40,617 bases of DNA, from the NCBI GenBank assembly GCA_964625145.1, contig CAZVAQ010000011.1, positions 1 to 40,617 of the forward strand, given 5' to 3'. Shown in pieces: positions 33,521 to 40,617 of this stretch (positions are counted from its first letter, which is position 1; every line of letters begins with the position of its first letter). Made by a program: the position numbers and the translations under genes. This DNA comes from CAYTRP01 sp964625145 (lineage in GTDB: Bacteria; Sumerlaeota; Sumerlaeia; SLMS01; JAHLLQ01). The notes under the pieces are model-generated. The model saw only the letters and a program-made list of their open reading frames with translations, did no database searches and was not told the DNA's origin.

Positions 33521-35032
33521 TTGGAAAAGACTCTCAAGGGTTGTCGCGCAGTCGTCATCGGCGCCGGCATAGCCGGCTTGGCCACCGCGATCTCCCTGGC
33601 CGCACGCGGCGCTCGCGTCAGGATCCTGGAGCAGGCCGCCGTCGCTGGCGGTCGGCACGCTTCCATTCGCTTGGGCAATGTCGACTTTGAATTGTCCGAC
33701 GAGGTCCTCACCCAGCCCCAGGTGCTCGGTGACTTGTTCGGCGTCGCTGATCTGCGCCTCGCCGAGTTCCTGACCCTGCATCCTGTCGAACCCCGCACGC
33801 GTTTGGTCTTTCCCGATGGGATGTCGTGCGATCTCTACCGCGATCCCTTCAAGCTCGCCGAGGAGATATCACGCTTCAGCCAGCGCGACGCCGAGCGGCT
33901 GGCGCGGGCCCTGCGCGCCGGCGAGGCCCAGGGCCATCGCATCGAGTATCAGTTCCTCTCCCGGCCCGGACGCGGCATGGCAGGAGTGGCCATGGCCGCC
34001 CTGCGGCCGACTGCCTGGCGCGCCGTGGCGCCAATCCTATTCCCTGTCAGTCTCGATCGCTGGTTGCGCTGGCGATTCGAAAGCCGGGCCGTCCGCGAAC
34101 TGTTCGCGGCACTGCTCGGCGCGCAGGGCATGACCCTCCTGGATGCTCCAGCGGGAACCGGTGCGCTGGTCGCGTTGGAACTTCAACAAGGAGCCTGGAT
34201 GCCCGACGGAGGCATGTCCGGTCTGGTGAGTGCCCTGCTGCGGGTGGCAACTCTCCTCAATATTCAAGTCATGACCGGATGCACCGTGGAGCGCATCGAG
34301 TGGGAAGCCTCCGGTGTGCGCGGCGTTTCGGGAGAGGGTTTCAAGCCGCTGCGCGCGGACATTGTGGTCAGCACCCTGGGTTCCATCTCCACCAGCGAAA
34401 GACTCGTCCCCGGCCCGCCGCACACCCCGCGCCTCCCCGCAAAGGCCGGGCGTTCCGCCATGGCGTTGTTCCTCCTCCTGCGTGGCCGATGCGATAAGCT
34501 CGAACGCCTCGAAACACTCTTCGTCGATGAGGACCCCATCGAGACCAGGCGCCAGCTCGACACATGGCGCGTTCCCGCTGCATCGCCGCCCCTGCGCGTC
34601 GTGCGCCCCGGCGTTATACGAAAGGAATTCGATGCACCCGGCCGCACAGGGATCAAGGTCCTGGTCTCCGCACCCGCACCATCCATGCGCTACCGATGGT
34701 CCGACGCCACATCGTCACGCGCCCGCGACGAGATCCTACGCCGGTTGTCAGCGGCCGGAATTGACGGAGTGCCGGAAATGATCGAAGAGCAGGCACTGCT
34801 CACTCCCTCCGACCTCGGCAGGAGATTCCGACACACGGGCGGTGCCCTGTACGATCCGCGACCCGGTGGCGGCTGTCGATGGCTGCTGCGAGCAGGCAAT
34901 CGCCTGCGCGGCGTGCATGGGCTTTACCTGGCCGGAGGCGGCGCACACCCCGGCCCCGGCATAGCAGGTCACCTGCGCTCTGGAATGCTGGCCGCCGAAT
35001 ACGCCGCGCGCGATTGGCGGTTTCGCGCGTGA
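33521..35032 (+). CDS. CrtI-like FAD-dependent desaturase/isomerase
   Basis: A flavoprotein of the phytoene desaturase / carotenoid isomerase / amine oxidase superfamily. The TTG at 33521 is preceded by GAGGGG and gives 503 residues, starting just before the FAD motif VVIGAGIAGLATAISLAARG; another TTG at 33485 is possible but lacks a ribosome-binding site. Further features: ILEQAAVAGGRHASIRLGN, and the CrtI-typical C-terminal LLTPSDLGRRFRHTGGALYD and LYLAGGGAHPGPGIAGHLRS. No crtB, crtY or other carotenoid gene is nearby, so the substrate is open. Its stop overlaps the GTG of the GT-C glycosyltransferase (GTGA). Tight coupling suggests both act on the same lipid or polyprenyl-like compound, which is inference. 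Confidence 0.85.
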   Translation: MEKTLKGCRAVVIGAGIAGLATAISLAARGARVRILEQAAVAGGRHASIRLGNVDFELSDEVLTQPQVLGDLFGVADLRLAEFLTLHPVEPRTRLVFPDGMSCDLYRDPFKLAEEISRFSQRDAERLARALRAGEAQGHRIEYQFLSRPGRGMAGVAMAALRPTAWRAVAPILFPVSLDRWLRWRFESRAVRELFAALLGAQGMTLLDAPAGTGALVALELQQGAWMPDGGMSGLVSALLRVATLLNIQVMTGCTVERIEWEASGVRGVSGEGFKPLRADIVVSTLGSISTSERLVPGPPHTPRLPAKAGRSAMALFLLLRGRCDKLERLETLFVDEDPIETRRQLDTWRVPAASPPLRVVRPGVIRKEFDAPGRTGIKVLVSAPAPSMRYRWSDATSSRARDEILRRLSAAGIDGVPEMIEEQALLTPSDLGRRFRHTGGALYDPRPGGGCRWLLRAGNRLRGVHGLYLAGGGAHPGPGIAGHLRSGMLAAEYAARDWRFRA

Positions 35033-36789
35033 AGTCCCCGTGGCCCACTGCCGCATGGTGGAGGGACCTGGCCACCGCCCTGCCATGGCTGCTCCCCGGC
35101 ATCGCCGTGCGCGTCTGGTTCCAACTCACAGGTCGCTGCATCCTTGATTCCGACGAGGGGATCAAGGGCCTCGCCATGATCGAGGCATTGCGCGGCGAGA
35201 TCCGCGTCTTCTTTCACGGCCAGGATTACATGGGCTCGCTCCCATCGATCATCGGCGCGCCCAGTCTTCTGCTGGTGGGCGCCAACCCCAATGGGTTGCG
35301 TTTCGTTTGTCTCTTCCACTTCGTGATCGTCCTGCTGATCTGGCGCTCGATATTGCGGCGACTCGGTGCGGGCGGAGCATGGCCTTGGCTGGCCATCCTC
35401 CTCGGTTTTGCTCCAGCCTACATGGTCGAATGGACCATCCGCGCTCGCGGCACGGTGGAAGGGATCCTTGTCGGCAGCATCTGGCTCTGGGTGTTGGTGC
35501 GCATCATTGTTGATTCACGCCCATTCGCCAACATGAAGCATTGGTTCCTTGCATTGGGACTCGCAACTGGCATCGCGTGGTGGACCACACAGCTCACGAT
35601 CTTCTTCTTCCTTCCCGGCGCCGCGCTCTTTCTCTCCGAGAAGCGCGTGCGCGATGAACTGCAGGCCCTCTGCAAAGAACCACTCGCGCTTCTCTTGCTG
35701 GCCACCACAGTTCTGACTGCCGTGGCCTTCCTGCGGGCCACGCTCCACTTCATGTCCCCCCTGCAGAACCACCTTTGGAGCCTGAGAATACCATTGATGG
35801 CAGCATGGATTACATCGCTCACCGCCTTGCTGGTCCTCACATTCTCCCTTCGCAAAAACCAATGGGCCACACTCACATTGGCTGGCCTGGCCGTGGGATA
35901 CCTGCCACCACTGTTGGTCGTGTGGACAAAGGAGGAAATCTACAACACAAGCTCGCTCCAATCATTCCATGCATGGAGTGGCAACCTCTTCACGTTCCTG
36001 CTGATAGGCGTGCTCGATCTGTTGGGCATCGGTTCGGAACGAACAAGCTGGACGCTCGCCTGGAGCGTCGCCGCCGTTTACGCGTTCGGCGCCATGTTGG
36101 CAGCAATAAGTCTGCTCGCCCTCGGTGTCCTGGCTGCCATTCGCGCGCGCAAAGCACCCGAGCGGATCGACCTGCTCCTGACCATCGCGGGGATCTGGAG
36201 CGTCACCTTCTACTGCCTCGCCGCACCGGCGTCCGTGCCTCTCGGCCATTACGGCGTCTTTGTCGGCTTCTTCCAAGTGACAATCCTGGCACTCTTCTTC
36301 TGGCGCCTGCAGCAACTCCATCGCGTCGCGGCCATCATCGTGTCACTACCGTTGATCGCCATCAATCTGGTCTCCATCTTTCAGATGCCACGCACTCCCA
36401 TCGAGTGGCGCACGGGCATTGAGAAGGTCGACGCGCAGGTCATCCGCTTCCTGCTCGATCGCGACATCACCATCGCAGCCACATCGCTGTCCGGATCCAG
36501 CACCGGATATTGGGAAGCCTACCGCCTGACCTATTCCTCCGGCGAGCGCCTTCGCGTCCACCCGATCCTTCACATGCCGCGCGTGGATCGTTACCGCGAA
36601 GAATTGCAGAAGGCCGAACACACCGCCATCATCACGACTGCCCCGGAGATGATCACCACCATCTTCGAAGACGAAGGCATCACCTTCGAGCTGGAAGATT
36701 TCGGCCGCCTGAAAGTCATCCACGGCTTTGACAAGGCCCATGTTGATCGCCTCGCCCTGATCGATTATCGTCGCCGGCTCGACGAGTAA
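35029..36789 (+). CDS. GT-C (family 39-like) membrane glycosyltransferase
   Basis: A polytopic inner-membrane protein of 586 residues with about ten or more hydrophobic helices and a soluble C-terminal tail (about 460-586). The first periplasmic loop carries CILDSDEGIKG (Asp40, Asp42, Glu43), the acidic motif typical of GT-C enzymes such as PMT/ArnT that use polyprenyl-phosphate sugars. The start is a GTG inside the CrtI-like stop (GTGA); this placement decides it over the longer frame from 34879, whose first 50 residues are Arg/Pro-rich and lie within the CrtI gene. Acceptor and sugar are unknown. A PgcA-type hexomutase and an FkbM methyltransferase lie within 10 kb but in other transcripts. 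Confidence 0.82.
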   Translation: MKSPWPTAAWWRDLATALPWLLPGIAVRVWFQLTGRCILDSDEGIKGLAMIEALRGEIRVFFHGQDYMGSLPSIIGAPSLLLVGANPNGLRFVCLFHFVIVLLIWRSILRRLGAGGAWPWLAILLGFAPAYMVEWTIRARGTVEGILVGSIWLWVLVRIIVDSRPFANMKHWFLALGLATGIAWWTTQLTIFFFLPGAALFLSEKRVRDELQALCKEPLALLLLATTVLTAVAFLRATLHFMSPLQNHLWSLRIPLMAAWITSLTALLVLTFSLRKNQWATLTLAGLAVGYLPPLLVVWTKEEIYNTSSLQSFHAWSGNLFTFLLIGVLDLLGIGSERTSWTLAWSVAAVYAFGAMLAAISLLALGVLAAIRARKAPERIDLLLTIAGIWSVTFYCLAAPASVPLGHYGVFVGFFQVTILALFFWRLQQLHRVAAIIVSLPLIAINLVSIFQMPRTPIEWRTGIEKVDAQVIRFLLDRDITIAATSLSGSSTGYWEAYRLTYSSGERLRVHPILHMPRVDRYREELQKAEHTAIITTAPEMITTIFEDEGITFELEDFGRLKVIHGFDKAHVDRLALIDYRRRLDE

Positions 36790-36827
36790 CCCGCACGAGG
36801 CCGGACTTTCCCCTTGCCTTCGCATCA

Positions 36828-36843
36828 GCGTATCATGATACGC
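36828..36843. promoter_or_regulatory. Perfect 16-bp palindrome, candidate operator
   Basis: GCGTATCATGATACGC is a perfect palindrome lying 4 bases before the first ATG (36848) of the ArsR-methyltransferase gene and 37 bases before the alternative ATG at 36881. ArsR-family dimers bind such symmetric sites at their own promoters, so autoregulation is likely. If the site overlaps the promoter, 36881 becomes the more natural start codon. Confidence 0.6.
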
Positions 36844-36847
36844 GGAT

Positions 36848-37858
36848 ATGTACGCTAACGAAGGGCGTTCCCCCTCTACCATGCTCGCCACCGATGACCT
36901 GACAAGACTCTTCCGCACACTGGGCGACCCCACGCGCCTGCGGCTCCTCCGTTTGGTGGCCGACTGCGAGCTGTCGGTCATGGAGTTGGCCGAGGTCACC
37001 CAGCTCGCCCAGTCTCGTATCTCCAATCATCTCAAAGTTTTGCGCGAAGAGGAGCTCGTCCATGAGCGCCGCGAGGGCCCGTGGCGCCATTACCGGCTGG
37101 ACGCCGACCGCCTCCCCGGTCATGTCCGCGGCCTCTGGGCCTCCTTGGTGGAGAACTGGAGAGAGGACGACCAGTACCTGGCCGACAAGGCCCGGCTCGA
37201 AGGGGTCCTCAGCCGCCGCCACTCCCGCAATGGGCACCTGTTCGAGCGGCTCGCCGACCAATGGGACACCATCCGCGGCGAAATGTTCGGCGATTCCGTG
37301 GCTCGTGCCCTCGTCCGTGCCCTGCTCCCCCGCGACACCGTCGTCGCCGACATCGGCACCGGCACGGGAAACCTGATCGAGCTGTTGGGTGAGAAGCCTC
37401 GCCGCGTCATCGCCATCGACAACAGCGAGGCCATGTTGGCCGTCGCTCGGGAAAAGGTCCGCTCTCTGGGCCTGAAGAACGTGGAGTTCCGGGCTGGGGA
37501 CGCCCACGACCCGCCGCTCAAGAAGGGGGAGGTCACCATGGCGACCTTCCTCATGGTGCTCCATTATCTGGCCGATCCCCCTGCGGCCATCAAGGCCGCC
37601 GCCCGTGCCCTCGCGCCCGGAGGCCGCCTGCTCATCGTCGATTTCGGCCGTCACGAGGAAACCTGGCTCCGCGACCAGATGGAGCATCGATGGTTAGGGT
37701 TTGCAAAGACGGAGCTGGAGGCTATCTTCTCGGAAGCAGGACTGGTCATGGATACATGGTCAGTTCTGCCCGGCAAGCCATGGAACACGCCCGACGGAAG
37801 ACGCGTCATGGTGCCCGATGGCTTCGCCGCACTCGCCACTCGGGAGGCCCGAAAATGA
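36848..37858 (+). CDS. ArsR-family regulator fused to a SAM-dependent methyltransferase
   Basis: A 336-residue fusion. The winged-helix ArsR domain (about 15-95) reads LFRTLGDPTRLRLLRLVADC, with recognition helix QSRISNHLKVLREEELV and wing RREGPWRHYRLD. The class I methyltransferase domain (about 130-320) has SAM motif I VVADIGTGTGNLIELL (165-180), the acidic loop IAIDNSEAML and ALAPGGRLLIVDF. Arsenic-binding cysteine pairs are absent, so SAM or SAH is the likelier signal. The downstream genes glyA and ahcY support a role in one-carbon/methyl-cycle control. The ATG at 36848 is used here; 36881 (MLATDDLTRLF) is a good alternative, and neither has a clear ribosome-binding site. The stop overlaps the next gene (ATGA). 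Confidence 0.9.
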   Translation: MYANEGRSPSTMLATDDLTRLFRTLGDPTRLRLLRLVADCELSVMELAEVTQLAQSRISNHLKVLREEELVHERREGPWRHYRLDADRLPGHVRGLWASLVENWREDDQYLADKARLEGVLSRRHSRNGHLFERLADQWDTIRGEMFGDSVARALVRALLPRDTVVADIGTGTGNLIELLGEKPRRVIAIDNSEAMLAVAREKVRSLGLKNVEFRAGDAHDPPLKKGEVTMATFLMVLHYLADPPAAIKAAARALAPGGRLLIVDFGRHEETWLRDQMEHRWLGFAKTELEAIFSEAGLVMDTWSVLPGKPWNTPDGRRVMVPDGFAALATREARK

Positions 37859-38412
37859 AGATCGCAAAGAGCATCGCAGTCCCGACACTCGCAGGAAGTC
37901 TCGCAATCGCCCTGATCGCGGCCGCAGCATTGTGGACCGCCCCGCCGGCAACCGCCCAGACCGAGAGCCCCACCGTGCGCCTGTTCACCGGTGGCTCGCG
38001 CGTTTCCCGACCGTCCATGGTGGTTAGCTACAACAACCTGATGTTGACCGCCCGCCTGCAGGAAACCATCGCCGTCGGCGACAAGCGCGAACCCATCAAC
38101 ACACTGCACAACATAAACACTTCCTTCACCGTCACCCTTCGCCGGCGTGACGGCCGCGAAGAAGGCCTGGCGCGGGCGGCCGAAGTGGCAGAAGGCCTCG
38201 AACCCATCGTGCGTGCCGAAGTCCTCGCCTCCATCAAGCCCGGAAGCTACCTATCAGATGCTTCTCTCGCCACCCTGCCCGACGAACTTCGGTCAGAGGC
38301 GGAGTCTTCCTTCCGCAAGGAGTTCAGCGGATGGGAAAACTCCCATCAGTTCGACATCGAAGTCCTCCTGACGCAGTTCCACCTCACCGACCTAAGCGTC
38401 GGCGCCCGCTGA
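37855..38412 (+). CDS. Secreted protein of unknown function
   Basis: A 185-residue exported protein with a signal peptide (MKIAKSIAVPTLAGSLAIAL, likely cleaved after a TAQ near residue 35). The mature part has a beta-rich N-terminal half (TVRLFTGGSRVSRPSMVVSY, FTVTLRRRDGRE) and a helical, charged C-terminal half (RSEAESSFRKEFSGWE). I recognise no family. Its start overlaps the stop of the regulator gene (ATGA) and GGGAGG stands 8 bases before it, so it is expressed with the regulator. Confidence 0.75.
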   Translation: MKIAKSIAVPTLAGSLAIALIAAAALWTAPPATAQTESPTVRLFTGGSRVSRPSMVVSYNNLMLTARLQETIAVGDKREPINTLHNINTSFTVTLRRRDGREEGLARAAEVAEGLEPIVRAEVLASIKPGSYLSDASLATLPDELRSEAESSFRKEFSGWENSHQFDIEVLLTQFHLTDLSVGAR

Positions 38413-38453
38413 ACCATCCATTAGTCCGCAACCCCCAACCCTCTCCCTCTCCC

Positions 38454-38495
38454 CCTTCATCCTTCATCCTTCAACCTTCAACTTTCACCCTTCGA
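38454..38495 (+). repeat. Six tandem CCTTCAN heptamers upstream of glyA
   Basis: CCTTCAT, CCTTCAT, CCTTCAA, CCTTCAA, CTTTCAC and CCTTCGA follow each other without gaps, within a wider pyrimidine-rich stretch (about 38430-38495). The array ends 15 bases before the glyA start codon and just before its AAAGGA. Length changes would alter the 5' leader, not a protein. Confidence 0.75.
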
Positions 38496-38510
38496 AAGGA
38501 CCTCCACCGC

Positions 38511-39794
38511 ATGGATTTGTACCGCGACCTGTTGAAGCAGAACGATCCGGAGATCTTCGCAACGCTTGCTGGCGAGGAAGCACGCCAGGCAGCGGGCATT
38601 GAGCTCATCCCCTCGGAGAACTACACCTACCCGGAGGTCCTCGCGGCCCTGGGCTCGGTCTTCACCAACAAGTACTCCGAAGGCTATCCCGGACGGCGAT
38701 ACTACGGCGGCCAGGAGTTCACCGATCAGATGGAGCGCATCGCCATCGATCGCGCAAAGAAGCTCTTCCGCGCCGAGCACGCCAACGTGCAGGCGCTTTC
38801 CGGTTCCCCCATGAACCAGGCCGCCTATCTCGGCCTGCTTGAGCCCGGCGACACCATCCTCGCCATGGACCTCAGTCACGGCGGACACCTGACCCACGGC
38901 GCGCCGGTCTCCCACATGGGCCGCATCTTCAACTTCATCCGCTACAAGACCCATCCGGAGAATGAAGGGAAGATTGATTTCGCCGAAGTGAGAGAGCTCG
39001 CGCTCCAACACAAGCCGAAGATGGTCCTGTGCGGCTACACGTCCTATCCGCGCGACTATGACTACGACGAGTTCAAGAAGATCGCCGATGAAGTCGGCGC
39101 CATCACCATGGCCGACGTCAGCCACATCGGCGGCCTGATCGCCGGAGGTGTCATGCGCAACCCTATGGACTATGGATTCGACGTGATGACGACCACCGCG
39201 CACAAGAGCCTGCGCGGTCCGCGCGCGGGTCTCATCGTTTGCAAGAAGCAATACGCCAAGCAGATCGACAAGTCCGTCTTCCCCGGCCTGCAGGGCGGAC
39301 CGCACATGAACACCATCTGCGGCATAGCCGTCACGCTCGGCAAGGCCCTTCGGCCTGAGTTCAAGGCCTACGCCGCGCAGGTGCTGAAGAACTCCAAGAC
39401 CCTCGCGGCCGAGCTCATGGCCCAAGGGAGCAAGCTCGTCACCGGCGGCACCGACAACCACATGATGGTTCTCAACACCGTGGAGAGCTTTGGCATCGAC
39501 GGCACCGAAGCCGAGCACACGCTCGACCGCGTCGCCATCACCTGCAACAAGCAGATCATCCCCGACGACCCGAACCCGCCGCTACGCCCCAGCGGCATTC
39601 GCCTCGGCACGCCCGCCGCCACCACGCGCGGCTTCAAGGATGCCGAGATGAAGAAGCTCGCCGGTTGGATCGTCAGCGCCCTGAAGGAACGCGCCGACGA
39701 AGCTGCCATCGCCCGCATCAAGGCCGAAGTCGAGGCCCTGTGCCATGAATATCCGGTGCCGGGAATTGTGGAAGTCGCAAAGGCAGGAGCTTGA
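38511..39794 (+). CDS. glyA: Serine hydroxymethyltransferase
   Basis: A PLP enzyme interconverting serine and glycine while loading tetrahydrofolate with a one-carbon unit. The ATG at 38511 has AAAGGA upstream and gives 427 residues, normal for GlyA. Features: IELIPSENYTYPEVLAALGS, EGYPGRRYYGG (57-67), MDLSHGGHLTHG, the PLP-binding Lys232 in MTTTAHKSLRGPRAG (226-240; the family usually has TTTTHK), GLQGGPHMN and PSGIRLGTPAATTRG. The longer open frame upstream is Pro/Ser-rich and reads through the heptamer repeats, so it is rejected. The neighbours supply and recycle methyl groups (ahcY, ArsR-methyltransferase). Confidence 0.97.
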   Translation: MDLYRDLLKQNDPEIFATLAGEEARQAAGIELIPSENYTYPEVLAALGSVFTNKYSEGYPGRRYYGGQEFTDQMERIAIDRAKKLFRAEHANVQALSGSPMNQAAYLGLLEPGDTILAMDLSHGGHLTHGAPVSHMGRIFNFIRYKTHPENEGKIDFAEVRELALQHKPKMVLCGYTSYPRDYDYDEFKKIADEVGAITMADVSHIGGLIAGGVMRNPMDYGFDVMTTTAHKSLRGPRAGLIVCKKQYAKQIDKSVFPGLQGGPHMNTICGIAVTLGKALRPEFKAYAAQVLKNSKTLAAELMAQGSKLVTGGTDNHMMVLNTVESFGIDGTEAEHTLDRVAITCNKQIIPDDPNPPLRPSGIRLGTPAATTRGFKDAEMKKLAGWIVSALKERADEAAIARIKAEVEALCHEYPVPGIVEVAKAGA

Positions 39795-39800
39795 TCGTAG

Positions 39801-40277
39801 ATGACCGCAGCGAACTCCAACATCGATTCGTCCACCCATCGTCAGTTCGCCGTGTCATGCTTCAATGCATGCTGGGACCTGATGAGGAAGGAAGACCGCA
39901 CGCCGGAGGAGAACCGCGTGATGGTCTCACTGGCCTACGCCTCGCGCTGGCACTGGACGCAGGTGGAGAACCGCAGGCCGGTCAACTTCTCCCGCAGTGA
40001 ATGGCAGCTCGCGCGCGCGTTGGTGCTCGAGGGTCATGGGGAAGCCGCACTGGATCACGCGCGCAATGGCCTCGAATGGATCGAGCAACATCCGGAGATC
40101 GGCCCGTTTGACCGCGCCTTTGCCCATGAATCCATCGCGCGGGCCCAGGTGGCGCTGGAAAGAAGCGAACTGGCCCGGGCCCATCTCAAGGCCGCCCGCG
40201 ATCTGGCGCCCTCCATCGAATCGCAGGAGGATCGCGACTGGCTCCTCAGCAATCTGGAAACGATACACTTGGATTAG
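39801..40277 (+). CDS. Small helical protein, TPR-like, unknown function
   Basis: A 158-residue cytosolic protein beginning 6 bases after the glyA stop. It is all-helical: an N-terminal NRVMVSLAYASRWHWTQ segment followed by helix pairs (WQLARALVLEGHGEAALDHA, AFAHESIARAQVALERSELA) that resemble degenerate tetratricopeptide repeats. No catalytic motif is visible. Its tight linkage to glyA suggests cotranscription; function is not known. Confidence 0.8.
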   Translation: MTAANSNIDSSTHRQFAVSCFNACWDLMRKEDRTPEENRVMVSLAYASRWHWTQVENRRPVNFSRSEWQLARALVLEGHGEAALDHARNGLEWIEQHPEIGPFDRAFAHESIARAQVALERSELARAHLKAARDLAPSIESQEDRDWLLSNLETIHLD

Positions 40278-40378
40278 CCGAACGACGGCACCGAGAAACG
40301 CAAAGGCACGGACTTGAGAGACGAATCTGAAGCCGGCAACCCTCGACAAGACGATCATACACTCCCAGGAGACAACGC

Positions 40379-40617
40379 ATGACCACGCAAACACTTGAGA
40401 AGATTGACTACAAGGTGGCCGACATTTCCCTCGCCGACTTTGGCCGCAAGGAAATCGCCATCGCCGAGACGGAGATGCCCGGCCTCATGGCCATCCGCGA
40501 GGAGTACGGCGATTCCAAGCCGCTGGCCGGCGCGAAGATCTCCGGCTCCCTCCACATGACCATCCAGACCGCCGTGCTGATCGAGACGCTCAAGCACCTT
40601 GGCGCGGACCTGCGTTG
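40379..40617 (+). CDS. ahcY: Adenosylhomocysteinase, N-terminal part (runs off the window)
   Basis: Hydrolyses S-adenosylhomocysteine to adenosine and homocysteine, clearing the product inhibitor of methyltransferases. The 79 residues seen match the family's N-terminus: YKVADISLADFGRKEIAIAE, EMPGLMAIREEYG, KPLAGAKISGSLHMTIQTAV and LIETLKHLGADL. The ATG at 40379 has an AGGAGA ribosome-binding site. The 101-base gap before it shows no SAH-riboswitch core that I can recognise. Its position close to the ArsR-methyltransferase regulator and glyA supports a methyl-cycle cluster. Confidence 0.95.
   Translation, partial: MTTQTLEKIDYKVADISLADFGRKEIAIAETEMPGLMAIREEYGDSKPLAGAKISGSLHMTIQTAVLIETLKHLGADLR

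Noticed and set aside
40278..40378. Possible SAH riboswitch before ahcY
   Set aside because: I do not see the conserved core or pseudoknot arms of the known SAH riboswitch in this 101-base gap.
1..40617. tRNA, rRNA, CRISPR, insertion sequences or prophage
   Set aside because: Read for T-arm-like motifs, regularly spaced repeats, transposase or integrase motifs and phage genes; none found.

Overview
The window is compact, GC-rich bacterial chromosome with one partial gene at each end (a 44-residue C-terminus on the left, the N-terminus of S-adenosylhomocysteine hydrolase on the right). A lipid A-type acyltransferase, an MlaE-type lipid permease and several lipoproteins point to a Gram-negative, outer-membrane cell. 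The mix of FG-GAP/VCBS secreted proteins, a GHL10 glycoside hydrolase beside a PF12831-type FAD oxidoreductase, FHA and SpoIIE/STAS signalling and an ArsR-methyltransferase fusion resembles poorly cultured phyla around the PVC and FCB groups (Planctomycetota, Sumerlaeota, Hydrogenedentota or similar). This placement is inference; no rRNA or marker gene fixes it. I found no tRNA, rRNA, CRISPR array, transposase or phage gene.

Left third (163-11739, minus strand): a tightly spaced run that may be one operon. In transcription order it holds an M16 zinc-protease pair (a catalytic HxxEH subunit broken by a frame disruption near 10945, then a non-catalytic partner carrying the R/Y pair), a MoxR-like AAA+ ATPase, an unrecognised 342-residue protein, a GH31 alpha-glucosidase, a membrane-anchored endonuclease/exonuclease/phosphatase-fold protein, CoaBC and a secreted alpha/beta hydrolase. 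A large secreted FG-GAP protein is transcribed away from this run.

Middle (14216-26024): a DUF3109-like cysteine-cluster protein, then MOSC and FHA genes overlapping at ATGA. Next comes a signalling group: an FHA-GAF-SpoIIE phosphatase, a divergent PilO-like inner-membrane protein with methionine-rich loops, and a STAS-TPR anti-anti-sigma-like protein. An envelope-lipid pair follows (LpxL-type acyltransferase, MlaE permease). Then SucD, a lipoprotein solute-binding protein and a HAD phosphatase overlap by ATGA junctions and end at a good intrinsic terminator near 26044.

Right third (26145-40617): phosphoglucomutase converges on an alanine dehydrogenase-FkbM methyltransferase pair. A GHL10 glycoside hydrolase and an FAD oxidoreductase diverge from each other. 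A structured leader with a possible 40-residue ORF precedes a CrtI-like FAD enzyme that overlaps a GT-C membrane glycosyltransferase at GTGA. The window ends with a one-carbon/methyl-cycle block: an ArsR-methyltransferase regulator next to a perfect 16-bp palindrome, a secreted protein, serine hydroxymethyltransferase (preceded by six tandem heptamers), a small helical protein and ahcY.

Most of the content is housekeeping or recognisable accessory function. The least explained items are the signalling group with the PilO-like protein, the structured leader and the CrtI-like/GT-C pair, and the unknown partner of the MoxR ATPase.
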